From Aporrectodea caliginosa (taxonomy: Eukaryota > Annelida > Clitellata > Crassiclitellata > Lumbricidae): a stretch of 64,000 nucleotides of DNA. A model generated the notes under the pieces. The model saw nothing but the letters and a program-made list of their open reading frames with translations, ran no database searches and had not been told where the DNA came from. The stretch's first letter is position 1. Every line of letters begins with the position of its first letter. Both the position numbers and the translations under genes were made by a program. Of this stretch, positions 40,240 through 51,401 are shown in pieces. The stretch is taken from contig JACEVL010000154.1 in the NCBI GenBank assembly GCA_020284085.1, positions 1,039,501 through 1,103,500 of the forward strand, given 5' to 3'.

Positions 40240-40965
40240 AGCCATTGAATTTTCAATCAATTCAATCAATATACTTAATTGTTCACCATAACAGTTCAAA
40301 CATAAAGGTAGACAGTCTTGTACATTCAGTGACAATGGGTAAACCTAAAAGAACCAAAGGTTCCGCTAACAGGGTCACCTAATACAAATATTCATTAGAC
40401 AATCATACTTTCCAGTTCATCATATTATACTAGACATCATAACTTTTTGAACACAAGTTTTGTGTCCTTTATAAGAAGTCCAAAGTTATTCATTCAAGAC
40501 AAACAAACAAAACAAACAAAATCAAATTGCAGCATGCAATGCTGATGGGGACACACAATGCGCACATGTCCATAACAACCAAACTCTATATGACATAATT
40601 GGAGCCATAAGCTAATTACTAGGCCTACTTCAATACATAGATGCACCTATAAACTGTTTCCGGTAGCTAGTGCAAAACAAGTGTCCGTAATTCATTCAAT
40701 GCACATAATAGGCAACAGCTAGCGCAAGGCAAGTGTCCGTAATTCATTCAATACACATAAATAGGCAAGAGGGCACAGAACGCACCTGTATGCCCAATAG
40801 CAATTGAAGCAACATTTAGTGCAATTACAGCAGTAGTTTTTATACCCAATTATACATAAAATACACCTTTAATCTGTTTTTAAACTGGTGTATTGTTAGG
40901 AGAACAGTGAGTTCAATCGGTAAGGAGTTCCAAAGCACAGGTCCATTTGGTTTCATGTTTACAGT
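40240..40965 (-). pseudogene. CR1/Rex-like LINE 3' end
   Basis: The minus-strand C-terminus 'GPVLWNSLPIELTVL' and 'HQFKNRLKVYFMYNWV' ends with a stop near 40855. A ~600-bp UTR follows, containing GGTGACCCTGTTAGCGGAAC (compare GGTGACCC at about 25678 in the reference copy), and a tail of (ATTGA)n type at 40250-40270. It joins without a gap to an unrelated RT segment at 40966, so one of them inserted or recombined there. Confidence 0.6.
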
Positions 40966-42830
40966 TGTTTAAAAAGGCATTTATCCAGTTATAAGTACAG
41001 TCCGGGATGGGCAAACCGGCGAGTTGCTCTGTAAGATGTGAATGCCTGACTGCATCGAAGGCTTTGGAGAAATCAAGTGCAGTCAGATGAACATATTGGT
41101 CTTCGTTGAGAAGTTCCAATAGGTTGTGGGTTAAGGCAATTTGGGGTGCCATGGTCGAGCCAGTCAGTGGGATGGAATGCATATTGATCTTGATTTTGAC
41201 CCCCTGCCTATCGATTTTGTTTTGATTAAGCGCCTGTGAATAAACTGGTTCCCGCAACTTCGCTTTTGTGGGTGCTCTAGAAATACCGAGTTTACAATTA
41301 CGATTACGATCCAAGAAGTCCTGGTTTTGGTGTGGTTCTGTCAAAAAAGGATAGAAAATACGGTGCATAATAAATTTCTCAAGAAGACGGCATAGAATTG
41401 GGGTGACTGATATAAGGCGAATATCTGTGACATCAGACGGGTGAGGAACCGTAGGCACTGGCGTAATGGTGATTATTTTCCAGTGAGGTGGTACGTATGA
41501 CGAAAGAATAGAAATATTGAAGAGATGGGTTATGGGTTCTGCCTGAGTGTGTTTACCTCGTTCCACATTTATCGTGACCCTCGCTTGACTCTAGAATGTG
41601 GTGGCATTGCTCCGCGTTATTAGTTTAATAATCCATGTTGAAAGGGCGGTGGTAGCTTCAACTCAAATTTCCTCAGCAGCTTATTTCATCTGCATATCAG
41701 ATGTTTAACAATCAGAGTCATGAATCGAGGGTCCCTTTCTTTGATGGTTATGCTTTTCGTTGGAACGTAGAGGTCAATGACTGTGTCTATGTATGTGTGG
41801 AAGGCCTCGAACACTTCTGCCGGAGAGGAGCACTCAGTAACAAATGTCCAGCTCTGCCCTGAGAGATGAGACTGAAGAGAAGCATACTGATTTGGAGTAC
41901 GGGGCGAAAAAGCGAAACCCATCTTCCCTCTGTACGCGGGCTCATGTTGTTTGTTGCCTCAGATGAAGGGATAGTCAGGATGGCAGTGTTTAGTCTTTAT
42001 TGTCGACTGGACGGCCGTGCATGATTTGAGTAGATGGTCAGATGAGTAGATGCGGTCCAACGAATGGCCTTCATTTGAAGGGTCCTCGAACTCTGCCAAC
42101 AGTCCCATCTCAAGAATTGTAGATGAAGGTGACTGGTTGAAGTCCCCGGCGAGGATGATGGTTGAGTCCTCTGGTAGGGCATTGATATCTTCCAGCATAG
42201 AATCAATAATTGAGATGAAAAGGTCTAAGTAATAGTTAGGCTTGGTTGGGTGGTAAATAGCACTGATATAGCACAATCACTCGCACACGGTGACTCTGAT
42301 GAGCCACAAGATTTCAATTTCCCGAGCAAAGATGGTCTTCAGTTGGAAAACTGAGAATGTAGATGGCTCTTGCAATAAATGGCTACACTGCTGCCCCTGC
42401 GATCCTCCTGATCCCACCGGTATAGGCTGTATTCTTCAAATCTGTGTGTTTTTGCTTGAACCAGCTCTCCACCAAGATTGCCAAGTCCGGGTAGTATGAT
42501 CTCAGGTCCGCACCAAAGTGCTCTATTGCATGTGGCTTTGCTAGACTTTGCTAGATATAGAGATGGTTGTGCTGAGTCTGCAGTCGGCTCAGAACTGCCC
42601 TCCGGTTCCGGGTCCAGCATGTTGTTTAGAGCAGGGTATACCAGAACTCGTGGTGTCCGCGCCTGCCGCCGAAACGAGGAATTCCTCCTTTACCTGTCAT
42701 CACTCACTGGGATCTGCTGTAGACTCGTTGTACACTCGCAAACCACTATGCGCAGGTTGGAGCGGGCAGTACAGACAAGATGCGAGCAGCACATGACTCT
42801 CGGTAGCATAAGAGGCTCCAGGTCGCTATC
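40966..42830 (-). pseudogene. CR1-like LINE endonuclease and reverse transcriptase, broken
   Basis: Minus strand, 5' to 3': decayed N-terminal endonuclease (about 42350-42830), 'ISAIYHPTKPNYYLDLFIS', 'STIILAGDFNQSPS' (endonuclease GDFN box), 'GHSLDRIYSS' (41959-42276), a linker (41686-41922), then RT with 'YVPPHWKIITITPVP', 'IRLISVTPILCRLLEKFIM', and motif A 'LTALDFSKAFDAVRHSHL' (40913-41566). An extra segment of about 45 residues sits between 'PHQNQDFLD' and 'LTGSTMAPQIAL', where relatives read straight on. RT boxes downstream of motif A are missing. It is a different subfamily from 22187-25492. Confidence 0.65.
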
Positions 42831-42836
42831 CTCTGT

Positions 42837-43120
42837 AAGTAAGTAAGTAAGTAAGTAAGAATATTCTTTATTGAGAAGCACTAGCAAATGCACAGCACTG
42901 TATATGGCAAGATTAATACATTCAAACAAACAAACAAACAAACAAATTTATATATACAAGCAAAGAATTAAATGGGAGAAGTTATTGTGTATCAGAGGAA
43001 CCTAGGTGAGGAAGAGTTAGGGCTAGTCATAGAGGGAAAATGAAGAGCTTAAATACACTGATCTAGGGAAAACATTGTTTATTTGTATAGCATCTGGGCA
43101 AGGATGTAGAAGTAGATGAC
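42837..43120 (-). mobile_element. LINE-type 3' end with (CTTA)n tail, copy 1
   Basis: A (TAAG)n tract at 42837-42860, then AATATTCTTTATTGAGAAGC and a conserved body through GGGAAAACATTGTTTATTTG. The same ~250-bp unit occurs at 53138-53385. Read on the minus strand it ends CTTCTCAATAAAGAAT plus (CTTA)n, a LINE or SINE 3' end. No coding sequence remains in either copy. Confidence 0.7.
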
Positions 43121-44612
43121 GGTTGGCCGCTCTAGGGAACCCCTCAAGGCGTACAGTTCACCTCGCGTGTATCCAATCGCTGCCAGGAATCTCCTTGACG
43201 TCATGAGTCTGACTTTCTGCTGAATCCTCAAACTTAGGTTTGGAGCCTTGATTTATCCAAATAAGAAATTCCAAGAGCCTCACTCCGTTTTCTGCACTGC
43301 CATATACATATTCCCGCAAGAAAGTAATAAACTGATTGAGTTCCAAGAGAACAGAAACGATATTACATGATATTACGAACTTGAAAAATGCAGATCATGA
43401 TTGTCTGGCAGCCACAGACATCGGCGCCCATCCCAACGGTTGTCACGGACACAGGCACTATCTCAAGTTGTGCCTGTGTCTAGGCACCATGTGACGGAAG
43501 TGTTCTTAGGTCAATGAGAAAGATGGCTGAAGCAGATGTAGGAAAATGTTTTTCAATTATAATCCTGAGAAAGTTGAGCTTGCTTTTTGCAGAATACTGT
43601 TACAAAGCAGCAGAGGGATTAAACCAGCTGTTATTGAAATTACTTTACGAGATTTAATCTATGGATAGCGCTATAAAGTAAAACCGACATTAATAGACTA
43701 TGTAATAAATAATTATACTGTTTTATGTATTTTTAAATTTCAGCATTATTCTCAGTTTTTGTATCAGAATGAACACGTGAAGGATATGGAACACCTTGTA
43801 AATCCGGATGACTTTTCATGGGTATTTTCATATATAATCTTATGTAGACTATTTGAACAGTGAACACTGTTCTTAACTTTGTTAAAATAATACATAAGCA
43901 CAACGAAGTGCTAATGTACACTCTTAAGATCAAGCAGATTGAGAGAAGATTCTGAAATTAGATTGCAGGACTGGCTAAAGGCAGAACTGGTCACAAGAAG
44001 CATCGAGACAACCCACAAGATGGCACACGGGGTATCCAATCAGCGGATTGATTTCCGACAGGTATATGATCATCCACCGATACTGTTGACACAAACGTCT
44101 ATGGTGTAATCCTGCTTGGCTTCCCCTCATCCATCGTCACAGACCTAAGTTAATTGCAGGTAATAAGATTGAATAAGTGTCCAGTGAAACATTGCAACAG
44201 CAACCAACCTCGATAAAAGGTGCATCACACATCTGTGCGCACCTTGAACAATACAGTCACGCACCAGTAACCTTCACACCAACGATTAATCATCAGATTA
44301 AACAAATCAGGACAAAACTCGATGAAATAATGAAAATCCAGAGATTAAATCCGGATCTATGTATTCTGCACTTAAAGACCTAATTCCAGGTTTCAGGCTG
44401 TTACCTGTACAACAAAGTTATGGCACCCACTGTTCTACATTGGTGACACTATTTGACCATTTGCCAGCTACTAAGAATATCGTCCTCTGCAGATCCAGTG
44501 CCAAGGAGATGCCCGGTCTTCTACGGTCGTCTACCGTCTGAGAGGAACTGCAATGGTGTCAAGGTGCCTGTGTTCCGACCCTCATCGCCTGCCGTCATTC
44601 CTCTTCTTCGAT
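43121..44612. other. Unassigned sequence
   Basis: Frames at 43158-43346 (minus; includes 'GVRLLEFLIWINQGSKPKFE') and 44177-44383 (plus; includes 'HICAHLEQYSHAPVTFTPTI') look moderately protein-like but I recognise neither. The stretch just left of the hAT at 44621 continues to its right at 46093 as a target sequence that ends in an L2 tail. Confidence 0.3.
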
Positions 44613-44620
44613 GCTATTGT

Positions 44621-46084
44621 CAGTGCCGTTTTAAGGCCTAGGCATGCGAGGCACGTGCCTAGGGCCCCGCGCAACAGAGGGGCCCCGCGGCGGCCCAAAA
44701 ACAAAAACTACATCGCGACCACGTGATAACAATACGATGATATTACTGAACATTATTACAAGTTCTAACAATTCTGCAAAGTAAGAACAATATTAAACAA
44801 ACGTCTGCATTTTTAGTTACTGTAACTATAATTATTGGTGATAAGCGCAGTTTTCGCAGAGCGCTGTAGAAGTTAGACTGAAATAAATCAATAATTTTAA
44901 CGCATGGCGCACGCTATCCACACAGCTCCCTGTATATTTTGTTTGCTTTCACTCGTCTGCTTTTTGCAACGCTAAAGACATCGACGTACATATATTATAC
45001 GTCGATGGCTATAGATGAGCAGAACTATAGGCCTACATTTTCTCTTATAATCTAGCCTACCTAGAAAAATATCAATACATTGTTTATGTCTTGGTAAATT
45101 AATATTAATTTTTAATATGAAATCTCTCTCAGTCCTATAATCTATCATTTTCTAAATTGTTTTAAATTTCAAATTATAAAAACAAAGCGTAGCCTAATCA
45201 TTTCTGGATAGCCCTGCAAATGACACTGTTATCAGTGTTATGGATGCGAGCACAAAATGTAGAATTCAGACCTACTTGCCAATCACCGACTCAAGGAACT
45301 AAACAGACGTGGAGAAATTTATGAAGAAATCAGCAGCAAATTTACATTCTTAATGGTCCATTTGAATGTTGAACAATTAACAGAGTAATTTGAAACCTTT
45401 GCAAAGTTCTATCCTCAGGATCTTGACCGACAAGAACTAATTAGCCTACAGAATGTGAACACCTGAAATACTATATGTCAGTGTCATTTGCAATGCATCA
45501 GTGCCATCTATGTCAATAATGATATGCCATGATAAAGAATGACAGTCTGGAATCAATGTTTCCAAACGTTGAAATTGCAATAAGAATGTTTCTGTCAATG
45601 ATGGCAACAAACTGTAGCCTGCCGGTGAAAGTTCTTTCTCAAAACTTAAATTAATCAAGAACGAGCTTCGCAGCAGATGCAAGAACGATTAAACTGCCTG
45701 TCCGTCATGATCATAGAATCAGATGTGTTGCAGACTTGGAGTCTTGGAGTTTTGATGATTATTATAAAGGAGTTTGCTGAGAGCAAAACACGAAAGCGAT
45801 GTTTGTTAAAAAATGTCCTGTCAATCCATGTAGCCTATAGCAAACATTTACCCATTACAATCTCACTTTCAGTTATTTTATATAACAAATTGACAATAAG
45901 AATTTTAACGTATATTAAACTAAACATTTATTTTACACGTGTAGTAGCCTACAAAGATTGCTGTGCAATGCAATGCATTAATGCAATACCCTATATCTGA
46001 GACTGAGAGATTGAGGCGAAAGTCTGGTAACATTGAAGGTTAGGGTTTGTGCCTAGGGCCACCAAACTCCTTAAAACGGCTCTG
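44621..46084. mobile_element. hAT element copy B (1464 bp), internally decayed
   Basis: Starts CAGTGCCGTTTTAAGGCCTA and ends AAAACGGCTCTG, with an exact 8-bp duplication GCTATTGT at 44613-44620 and 46085-46092. The sequence matches copy A (29175-30736) along its length in reverse orientation, including the GC-rich sub-terminal GCACGTGCCTAGGGCC and the GCCGCGGGGCCCC block. Plus-strand remnants of the dimerisation domain lie at 45560-45830. Confidence 0.85.
45560..45830 (+). pseudogene. hAT transposase C-terminal dimerisation domain remnant
   Basis: Plus-strand frames show 'FSKLKLIKNELRSRC' (about 45630-45675) and 'MQERLNCLSVMIIESDVLQ' with 'EFAESKTRKRC' (45677-45810). Family members read 'ERSFSKLK.IKN.LRS...Q.RL..L...SIE.D', so this is the hAT C-terminal dimerisation region as found in ZMYM1-like transposases. 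A single-base shift near 45690 separates the pieces. No catalytic region remains, so the copy depended on an active element elsewhere. Confidence 0.7.
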
Positions 46085-46092
46085 GCTATTGT

Positions 46093-46315
46093 GACCAGGA
46101 ACTTCAAACGCCAACCATCAACTCTGGATGAGAATCCGTTGACTGGGCGGAACCTTGCCAGTGGTGACTCTTCTAGTCATCTGTTATTCGAGCTGTGTTC
46201 GTTTTCGACTGACTCTCTGGTCATATTGACTCTAACATCATTTAGAATAGCGCAGGGAGCACCTCTGAGTAGGAATCTTGAAGGGGCGCTATATAAATTT
46301 TGGAATGAATGATTG
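46093..46315 (+). mobile_element. L2 3' tail fragment
   Basis: Ends GGGGCGCTATATAAATTTTGG then AATGAATGATTG, the L2-type 3' terminus. Coding sequence upstream is too decayed to read. It was the target of hAT copy B. Confidence 0.45.
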
Positions 46316-46750
46316 AATTAATGTATTTATACTTGTTTATAAGTTTTGTCTGAGTTACCCACAGACCATTATGCATTGTCGGCCATTATGCATTCTTATG
46401 CCATTTAAACCCCGGCTTTAAACTATGTGTAGATCTGGAAGTGGTGTAATCTGACAGCAGCTGTTTCTTCTGTTGCAAGGACTTAGAACTGATAGTCTTT
46501 GTATGCGAAGTCAGAGTTCACGGCAAAGTCTTGTGGTTGCATATGTAGGCCTAGTGGTCCAGATATTTTCCAAGACGCGATTCTTCCGCTTTCTGTCATG
46601 GTCGGGCTGACTTTCCAGCATTCAATATGTATCCAAACTCCAGTTTTGTTGCAGGTTGACCATCTATTCCCAATTTCCCATAGTTTCTGCAAAGACCTGT
46701 AATGCCATTCATGACGAAGCAATGATGACAACTATATAGCGCACTTGATG
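46316..46750. other. Unassigned sequence
   Basis: A minus-strand 82-codon frame (46483-46731) reads 'RHEWHYRSLQKLWEIGNRW' and 'KTGVWIHIECWKV', protein-like but unidentified. There is no clear splice pair, so I do not call it an exon. Confidence 0.3.
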
Positions 46751-46756
46751 TTAGAG

Positions 46757-46860
46757 CTGTACCGAATATTCGTATTCGATTCTCTTCGGACCGAATAGTG
46801 CTCCGAATAGTCTATTCGTATTCGGCCGAATAGTTTTTTAAACCGAATACGAATAGTGAA
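46757..46860. repeat. CCGAATA-rich palindromic block
   Basis: Dense direct and inverted copies of CCGAATA / TATTCGG (e.g. ACCGAATATTCGTATTCGAT and CCGAATAGTCTATTCG) within 100 bp. Fragments of L2-type GCGCTATATA tails flank it on both sides. It may be a small hAT-like MITE end; no target duplication could be read. Confidence 0.45.
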
Positions 46861-46884
46861 AGCGCTACATAAATTTTAGCGTAT

Positions 46885-47990
46885 ATTATGTATTGTATTG
46901 TATTGTATTTGATAATTTATAAAGCGCTTCTCATAGCATAAGCCTTTCAGAAGCGCTCCCAGTGCGAGGTACTCCGAGGAAAAGGAAGGTTTTAAGGTGA
47001 GAAAAAGCGGTAGAGATGCTACTAGAGAAGATTGTAGAGCGTAGAGAAGGAGGAAGTCGATTCCATAGAGAGGGACCTATGCGCACAAAGGACCTGGATT
47101 GAGCCATTGTGGTCCTAACACGGGGAACAAAAAGGTCAAGCCGGTCAGATGATCTGAGAGGACGCTTTGACGTGGCAGAGAGGGGCGGAGAATTTGGTGA
47201 CAAAGATATTTTGGAGCAAGACCCAGTTGAGATTTGAGCATGAGAATGAGAACTTTGAATTGGATGCGCACAGAGAGAGGAAGCCAATGAAGTTGTTCAG
47301 CCATAAATGCAGAGATGTGAGAGAATCGAGGGAGGCGAGCTATAAGTCTGGCAGCAGCATTCAGTACAGATTGAAGAGGATATAGATGAACCTTGGGTAA
47401 GCCAACAAGGAGAGAATTACAATAGTCAATTCGAGAACAGACAAAAGCATGGACAATTGAGGTGAAGGTAGAGGATGAAACAGATCTGCGAATAGCTCTA
47501 AGACGCCTAAGTTGGAAGTAAGAAGAGCGGGTAAGCTTGGATATGTGTTCAGTGAAGGTAAGAGAGCTATCTAGGGTGACACCCAAGTCACGGACACTAG
47601 ATGAGAATTTGAAATGCGGAAACTTTTCAGAGAGCAAGTTATAGTCGAGTTTCAGGAGTTGCTGTGGTGTACCAAACCAAATAAGTTGGGTTTTGGAGGA
47701 ATTTAAAGAGAGGCGATTAGAGGACATCCACAGATGCAGATCCTGGGAAAGAGCGTCAATGTGACTAGCAAGAAGGAGTTGAGCAGAAGGGGCCCACAGA
47801 CATATGCCTGGACATCATCAGCAAAAAGATGGCCGATAGCCGAATGATTTGGGAAAAGGGAAGGAATACCAGCCGTGTATAAAATAAATAAGAGGGGTCC
47901 AAGGACAGAACCCTGAGGAACACCCAATTTAACAGGGACCCACTGAGTTCTGGAGTCACCATTGCCAAAATTCCATATAGAGCTCATACA
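46885..47990 (-). pseudogene. L2-clade reverse transcriptase 3' half
   Basis: Minus-strand frames from 47990 down: 'VKLGVPQGSVLGPLLFILY', 'HLFADDVQAYVCGP', then 'DLHLWMSSNRLSLNSSKTQL', 'SSVRDLGVTLDSSLTF', 'SRIDYCNSLLVGLPK', 'EQLHWLPLSVRIQFKVLIL' (47077-47727) and 'RIGPSLWNRLPPSLRS' (46931-47287). Two frameshifts separate the three frames. The 3' end is GCGCTTTATAAATTATC plus an (AATAC)n tail at 46890-46910. Truncated upstream of motif A. Confidence 0.8.
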
Positions 47991-47994
47991 AAAG

Positions 47995-48640
47995 TTGCAT
48001 TCCGCGACCCTAGCATATTAAGAATTGATCAGATAAGGCAGGTACAATTAGGGACCTTTATATATCGCTATACCCACAATTTACTACCCCCTACTTATCA
48101 AGGGTTTTTCCTCCTTTAATGCTAACATCCATCTACACTACTCAAGAAACCCAAATTCTCTCTATATACGGTTTGCCCGCACCAACACTAGACTCTCCTC
48201 GATAAAATGTGCTGGACCGAGAAACTGGAATAAGATTCCTCTTTCCATCCGCTCAGTACCTAGCCTCCATTATACACGGTGCATAAGAAATTTGATCACA
48301 TAGAACACCCGTGCATTGATCTTCAAACAATGAACCGAATTACCCGAAACATCATTACTTTAGTTACTCCAGCGTAAAAAGTACAGTAGATGTGCTTTTG
48401 TTCTATCTGTGTCATTAGTTAAGTTATTAGTTAAGTAATAGTTAAGCTATTCTTAAGTTCGTTATTTTATTTGCTGCTGGCCACATTTATCATTTGTTAC
48501 ATACTGTTCTCAGGTGGCCCTGGTTAGCGGGACCTCCAGCCCTTCTGGGTCTCCTGTGTGACCTTATTTAAGTTGAGCCACCTCAGTGTAAATTGTTATG
48601 TGTTATCTTGGGTTACAAAATAAAGCGAAACGAAACGAAA
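47995..48640 (+). pseudogene. CR1/Rex-like LINE 3' end with (CGAAA)n tail
   Basis: Plus-strand 'QLGTFIYRYTHNLLPPTYQ', 'RTNTRLSSIKCAGPRNWNKI' and 'PLSIRSV' are the C-terminus of this LINE type (compare 'GPSVWNKIPTEV' at 23804-25492). A UTR with GGTTAGCGGGACCT and a tail AAACGAAACGAAA ends near 48640. 5'-truncated. Confidence 0.7.
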
Positions 48641-50245
48641 TTCAGAGTGGATTCTGGGATGCAAGAGCAGCGCCAAAGTGAGCCCGTTCCAGAGGGAGGG
48701 GCCAACCACTGAGAAGGCGCGATTCTGCTGAGTAGCTGTACGGGCAAAAGGGACCATGAGTAGACCTGGGAGTCACTTTGGTCAGCCAATCTGACCTCAC
48801 TTGACCCTAAAGTGACTTGAGGTCGACTTGAAGTCGACAACTTGGAGCCAAAACGACTTGATCCGACTTGGCAGAAGAACAACTAACTTCCGACTTAAAG
48901 TCGACTTCTGACATGGTAATAACGATTAAGTACGGCTAATAATACAAAAATGTCATGTCAATTTGCCTGGCAAGCATTAATTTCATATACTAACCTCGAG
49001 ACCTCAACACCTGATGAATAAAATTGGTCAAAGTTTATTAGGCCTATTTTAAGCAGTGTGTTTTTGTGCTTGAACAGTTTTGTAATGCTCTAATGGGTTA
49101 GCAGAAGAATCTGTGGCGGACCGCGGACTGGTTTCACTGAATGGCTTGTTATAATAATACATTTTAATTCTGTTGTCATAATTATTTGGACACTAACCCC
49201 TAACGTTAATAGCAATGCATGGCATTGCATGCGTATCATCCTACTGCCTAAAAGTTAATTGATTTGCGCGCGTTCAGCTCTTGATAATGATAAGGTAGAC
49301 GTGCTAACATTTTTATTAACATTTCGATTCGCCATTTTTATGAAACGTACGTGTGACGTTTTAACATAGAATAACAAATGATATAGATAAATCGACACCT
49401 ATAAACAAAACAAGTAACTGTTTAGCACAACCGCCGCAACCGGCGTCGATAATACAAAATTAAACCGCAGCCTAAGTAGGCTACGCGGTATAGACCGTAG
49501 AAGTTAGAACATGCTTCTTTTATTTTTGCAAAAGCACTACAAAACTGCTTAAATGCTGCCGTGACCTCATGATCATTAGTGTGATATGATAAATTTAGAT
49601 TTATTTGTGTCTCAAGTCGGTTTAAGTCGACTTGTGGAGAAAACAACTTAAGGTCACTTTTCTGGACAAATTCGACTCGGGGGTCAGTTGCGCTAGGCAG
49701 AAACGACTCGACTCGACTTGGGATGCCCAAGTCGACTGGGGTCGACTTATTGGGGTCGACTCCCAGGTCTAACCATGAGTACGCCACGCTCAGTAGAGCG
49801 GAGAGAGTGACGACCCGGAGCACCCAAGGTAGGGCAGCAGAGGTCACATAGACAGGCGGGGGCGAGGCCCAGCAAGGACCACCAGACCAAAGCGATGATC
49901 CGATACGAGATTCGCTGCAGGAGGGGAGCCAATGAAGCACATCCAGCATATAACCTGAGATGTGGCCAACAAAGGCGTGTGGCGGAGCGCGGGACCCGGT
50001 CCAGGCACCCCAACCGACCAACTGGGAGGCCAACATAGGGTGAGCAACAGTAATCAAGTCAGACTGTGAATAAAGAGTAGATGAGTGTAGCGGTGGAGTC
50101 TGAAGTATGTGAGCGAGCAACAGTGCGAAGCTGGCGCAACTGATAGTATGAATCACGGCAGAGGCAGTTTGTACGAGGGGCAATGGTTTACTCTTGGTCC
50201 AGTGTAACTCCAAGGTCACGAACAACAGAGGAAAAGACTTGTTAT
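48641..50245 (-). pseudogene. L2-type LINE C-terminal part, split by a hAT MITE
   Basis: Minus strand: 'VVRDLGVTLDQE' (about 50200-50235), 'YQLRQLRTVARSH', 'GCASLAPLLQRISYRIIAL' and 'LGLAPACLCDLCCPTL' (about 49820-49960). After the insertion it resumes with 'NRAFSVVGPSLWNGLTLAL' (48680-48740). The MITE at 48761-49771 with its 8-bp duplication lies between. Frameshifted; truncated at about 50245. Confidence 0.7.
48761..49771. mobile_element. hAT-type MITE built of AAGTCGACTT-like repeats
   Basis: Ends TAGACCTGGGAGTC (48761) and GACTCCCAGGTCTA (to 49771), with an exact 8-bp duplication ACCATGAG at 48753-48760 and 49772-49779. The outer ~150 bp on each side are dense in degenerate copies of the 10-bp palindrome AAGTCGACTT (GACTTGAGGTCGACTTGAAG, TCGACTCGACT and similar). 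The middle ~550 bp is unique AT-rich DNA without a gene. It interrupts an L2. Confidence 0.8.
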
Positions 50246-50295
50246 TCTTCACAAACTCCAACAATATTTGCAAACAAAAGCACATTCAGCAAGTT

Positions 50296-50431
50296 CTTTG
50301 AGGGTTCTGGACAATGTATCCATTTTTGTACAAATGTTATTACACATTTACAGACGTGCATAAAAGAAGTTCATCAACCTTGCCTATACTTTATATCTGA
50401 GATGCTTGACAGAATACATCAGTTGTATTAA
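50296..50431 (+). other. Weak candidate host exon
   Basis: After a possible acceptor (AGCACATTCAG, ending near 50290) one plus-strand frame reads 'KFFEGSGQCIHFCTNVITHL' and 'CLYFISEMLDRIHQLY' to a stop. The composition is protein-like and unlike the LINEs around it, but the only donor before the stop (GTTGTA) is poor. It shares its strand with the better exon candidates at 15419 and 51402. Confidence 0.22.
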
Positions 50432-50489
50432 TTACTCTTTCCTTCTCTGCACATATCTCTAATCTCTCTCGGTCCAGTTTTTATCACTT

Positions 50490-51115
50490 GTGAAGTCTAC
50501 GTGCCATTCGACGATCTGTCCCCTCACCGATTTTGTCTTCAATGGTTCATGCCTTTATCTGTTCAAGCATTGACTACTGTAACTCATTACTTATAGGCCT
50601 ACCAAAACTCCGTCTGGCTCCACTTCAATCAGTACTTAATGCAGCTGCTCGCTTGATTGCCTGCCTACAGGTCTAGTTTCTACCATATTTCGACTTTCAT
50701 GACTGAAGACCTTCATTGGCTTTCTTTAACTGTTCGGATTCAGTTTAAAATTCTCTTTCTTATTCGTAAAATGTTTTTGGGTCAAGCTCCACGCTACCTC
50801 TGTGATCTTATCAGATGGCCTATCTCAGCTACCTATGGACATCCTCTCCGCTCTTTAGACCATCATGACCTTCTAGTTCCTCAGTCTCGGACTGCCACAG
50901 CACAGCATCGTGCCTATGCCTCTGTTGGCCCTTTGCTATGGAATGACCTTCCTACTATAACTCGAGCTGTGATGTTATCTGAGGGCACTACTGTTTCTGC
51001 TCATTCTCTTAAGACTTTTATTTTTTTGAGGGGCCCTTCGCACTGGAAGTGCCTCTGATTAGGTTGTACTGTGAGAGGCACTTTATAAGTCTGTAAATAG
51101 AATAGAATTATAGAA
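50490..51115 (+). pseudogene. L2-type LINE 3' end
   Basis: A region equivalent to 'IDYCNSLLIGLPKLRLAPLQ' (about 50560-50640, frameshifted) precedes a 133-codon frame (50657-51058) with 'TEDLHWLSLTVRIQFKILFL', 'GQAPRYLCDLI', 'HHDLLVPQSRT' and 'VGPLLWNDLP'. The UTR ends GAGGCACTTTATAAGTC and AATAGAATAGAATT. 5'-truncated. Confidence 0.75.
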
Positions 51116-51401
51116 TTAATTATTATTTTAAACATGATTTCGTGATTTGAGCATGTTACATGCTTATGAGCCTCAAAAGTTCAGAATGATTAAAAAATTC
51201 ACACTTATTCTTTTACCAAAGTCAAATTTATTGTTTGTTTCTTCTGTATATATTGTTAATGAGAGCCTGTGTTTGGACAGTTTTCCATCACGTTATGAAA
51301 ACAGCTACACTTGCAATAGTTTTTGCCACTGGGAAAACCTATTTGAATCTTAAACAGTATAGCAGTTTATTCCTGTCTTTGTTGATGTCTTTTCTTGATA
51401 G
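51116..51401. other. Unassigned sequence, possible intron
   Basis: AT-rich, no element recognised. Its right end is a pyrimidine-rich acceptor region leading into the exon candidate at 51402. Confidence 0.3.

Noticed and set aside
46483..46731. Possible host exon on the minus strand
   Set aside because: It looks protein-like, but I could not find a consistent acceptor/donor pair or a recognised family.
49422..50285. A 287-codon minus-strand frame
   Set aside because: It crosses the border between a hAT-type MITE (48761-49771, with its 8-bp duplication) and an L2 remnant and is out of the L2 frame for part of its length, so it is a chance chimera.
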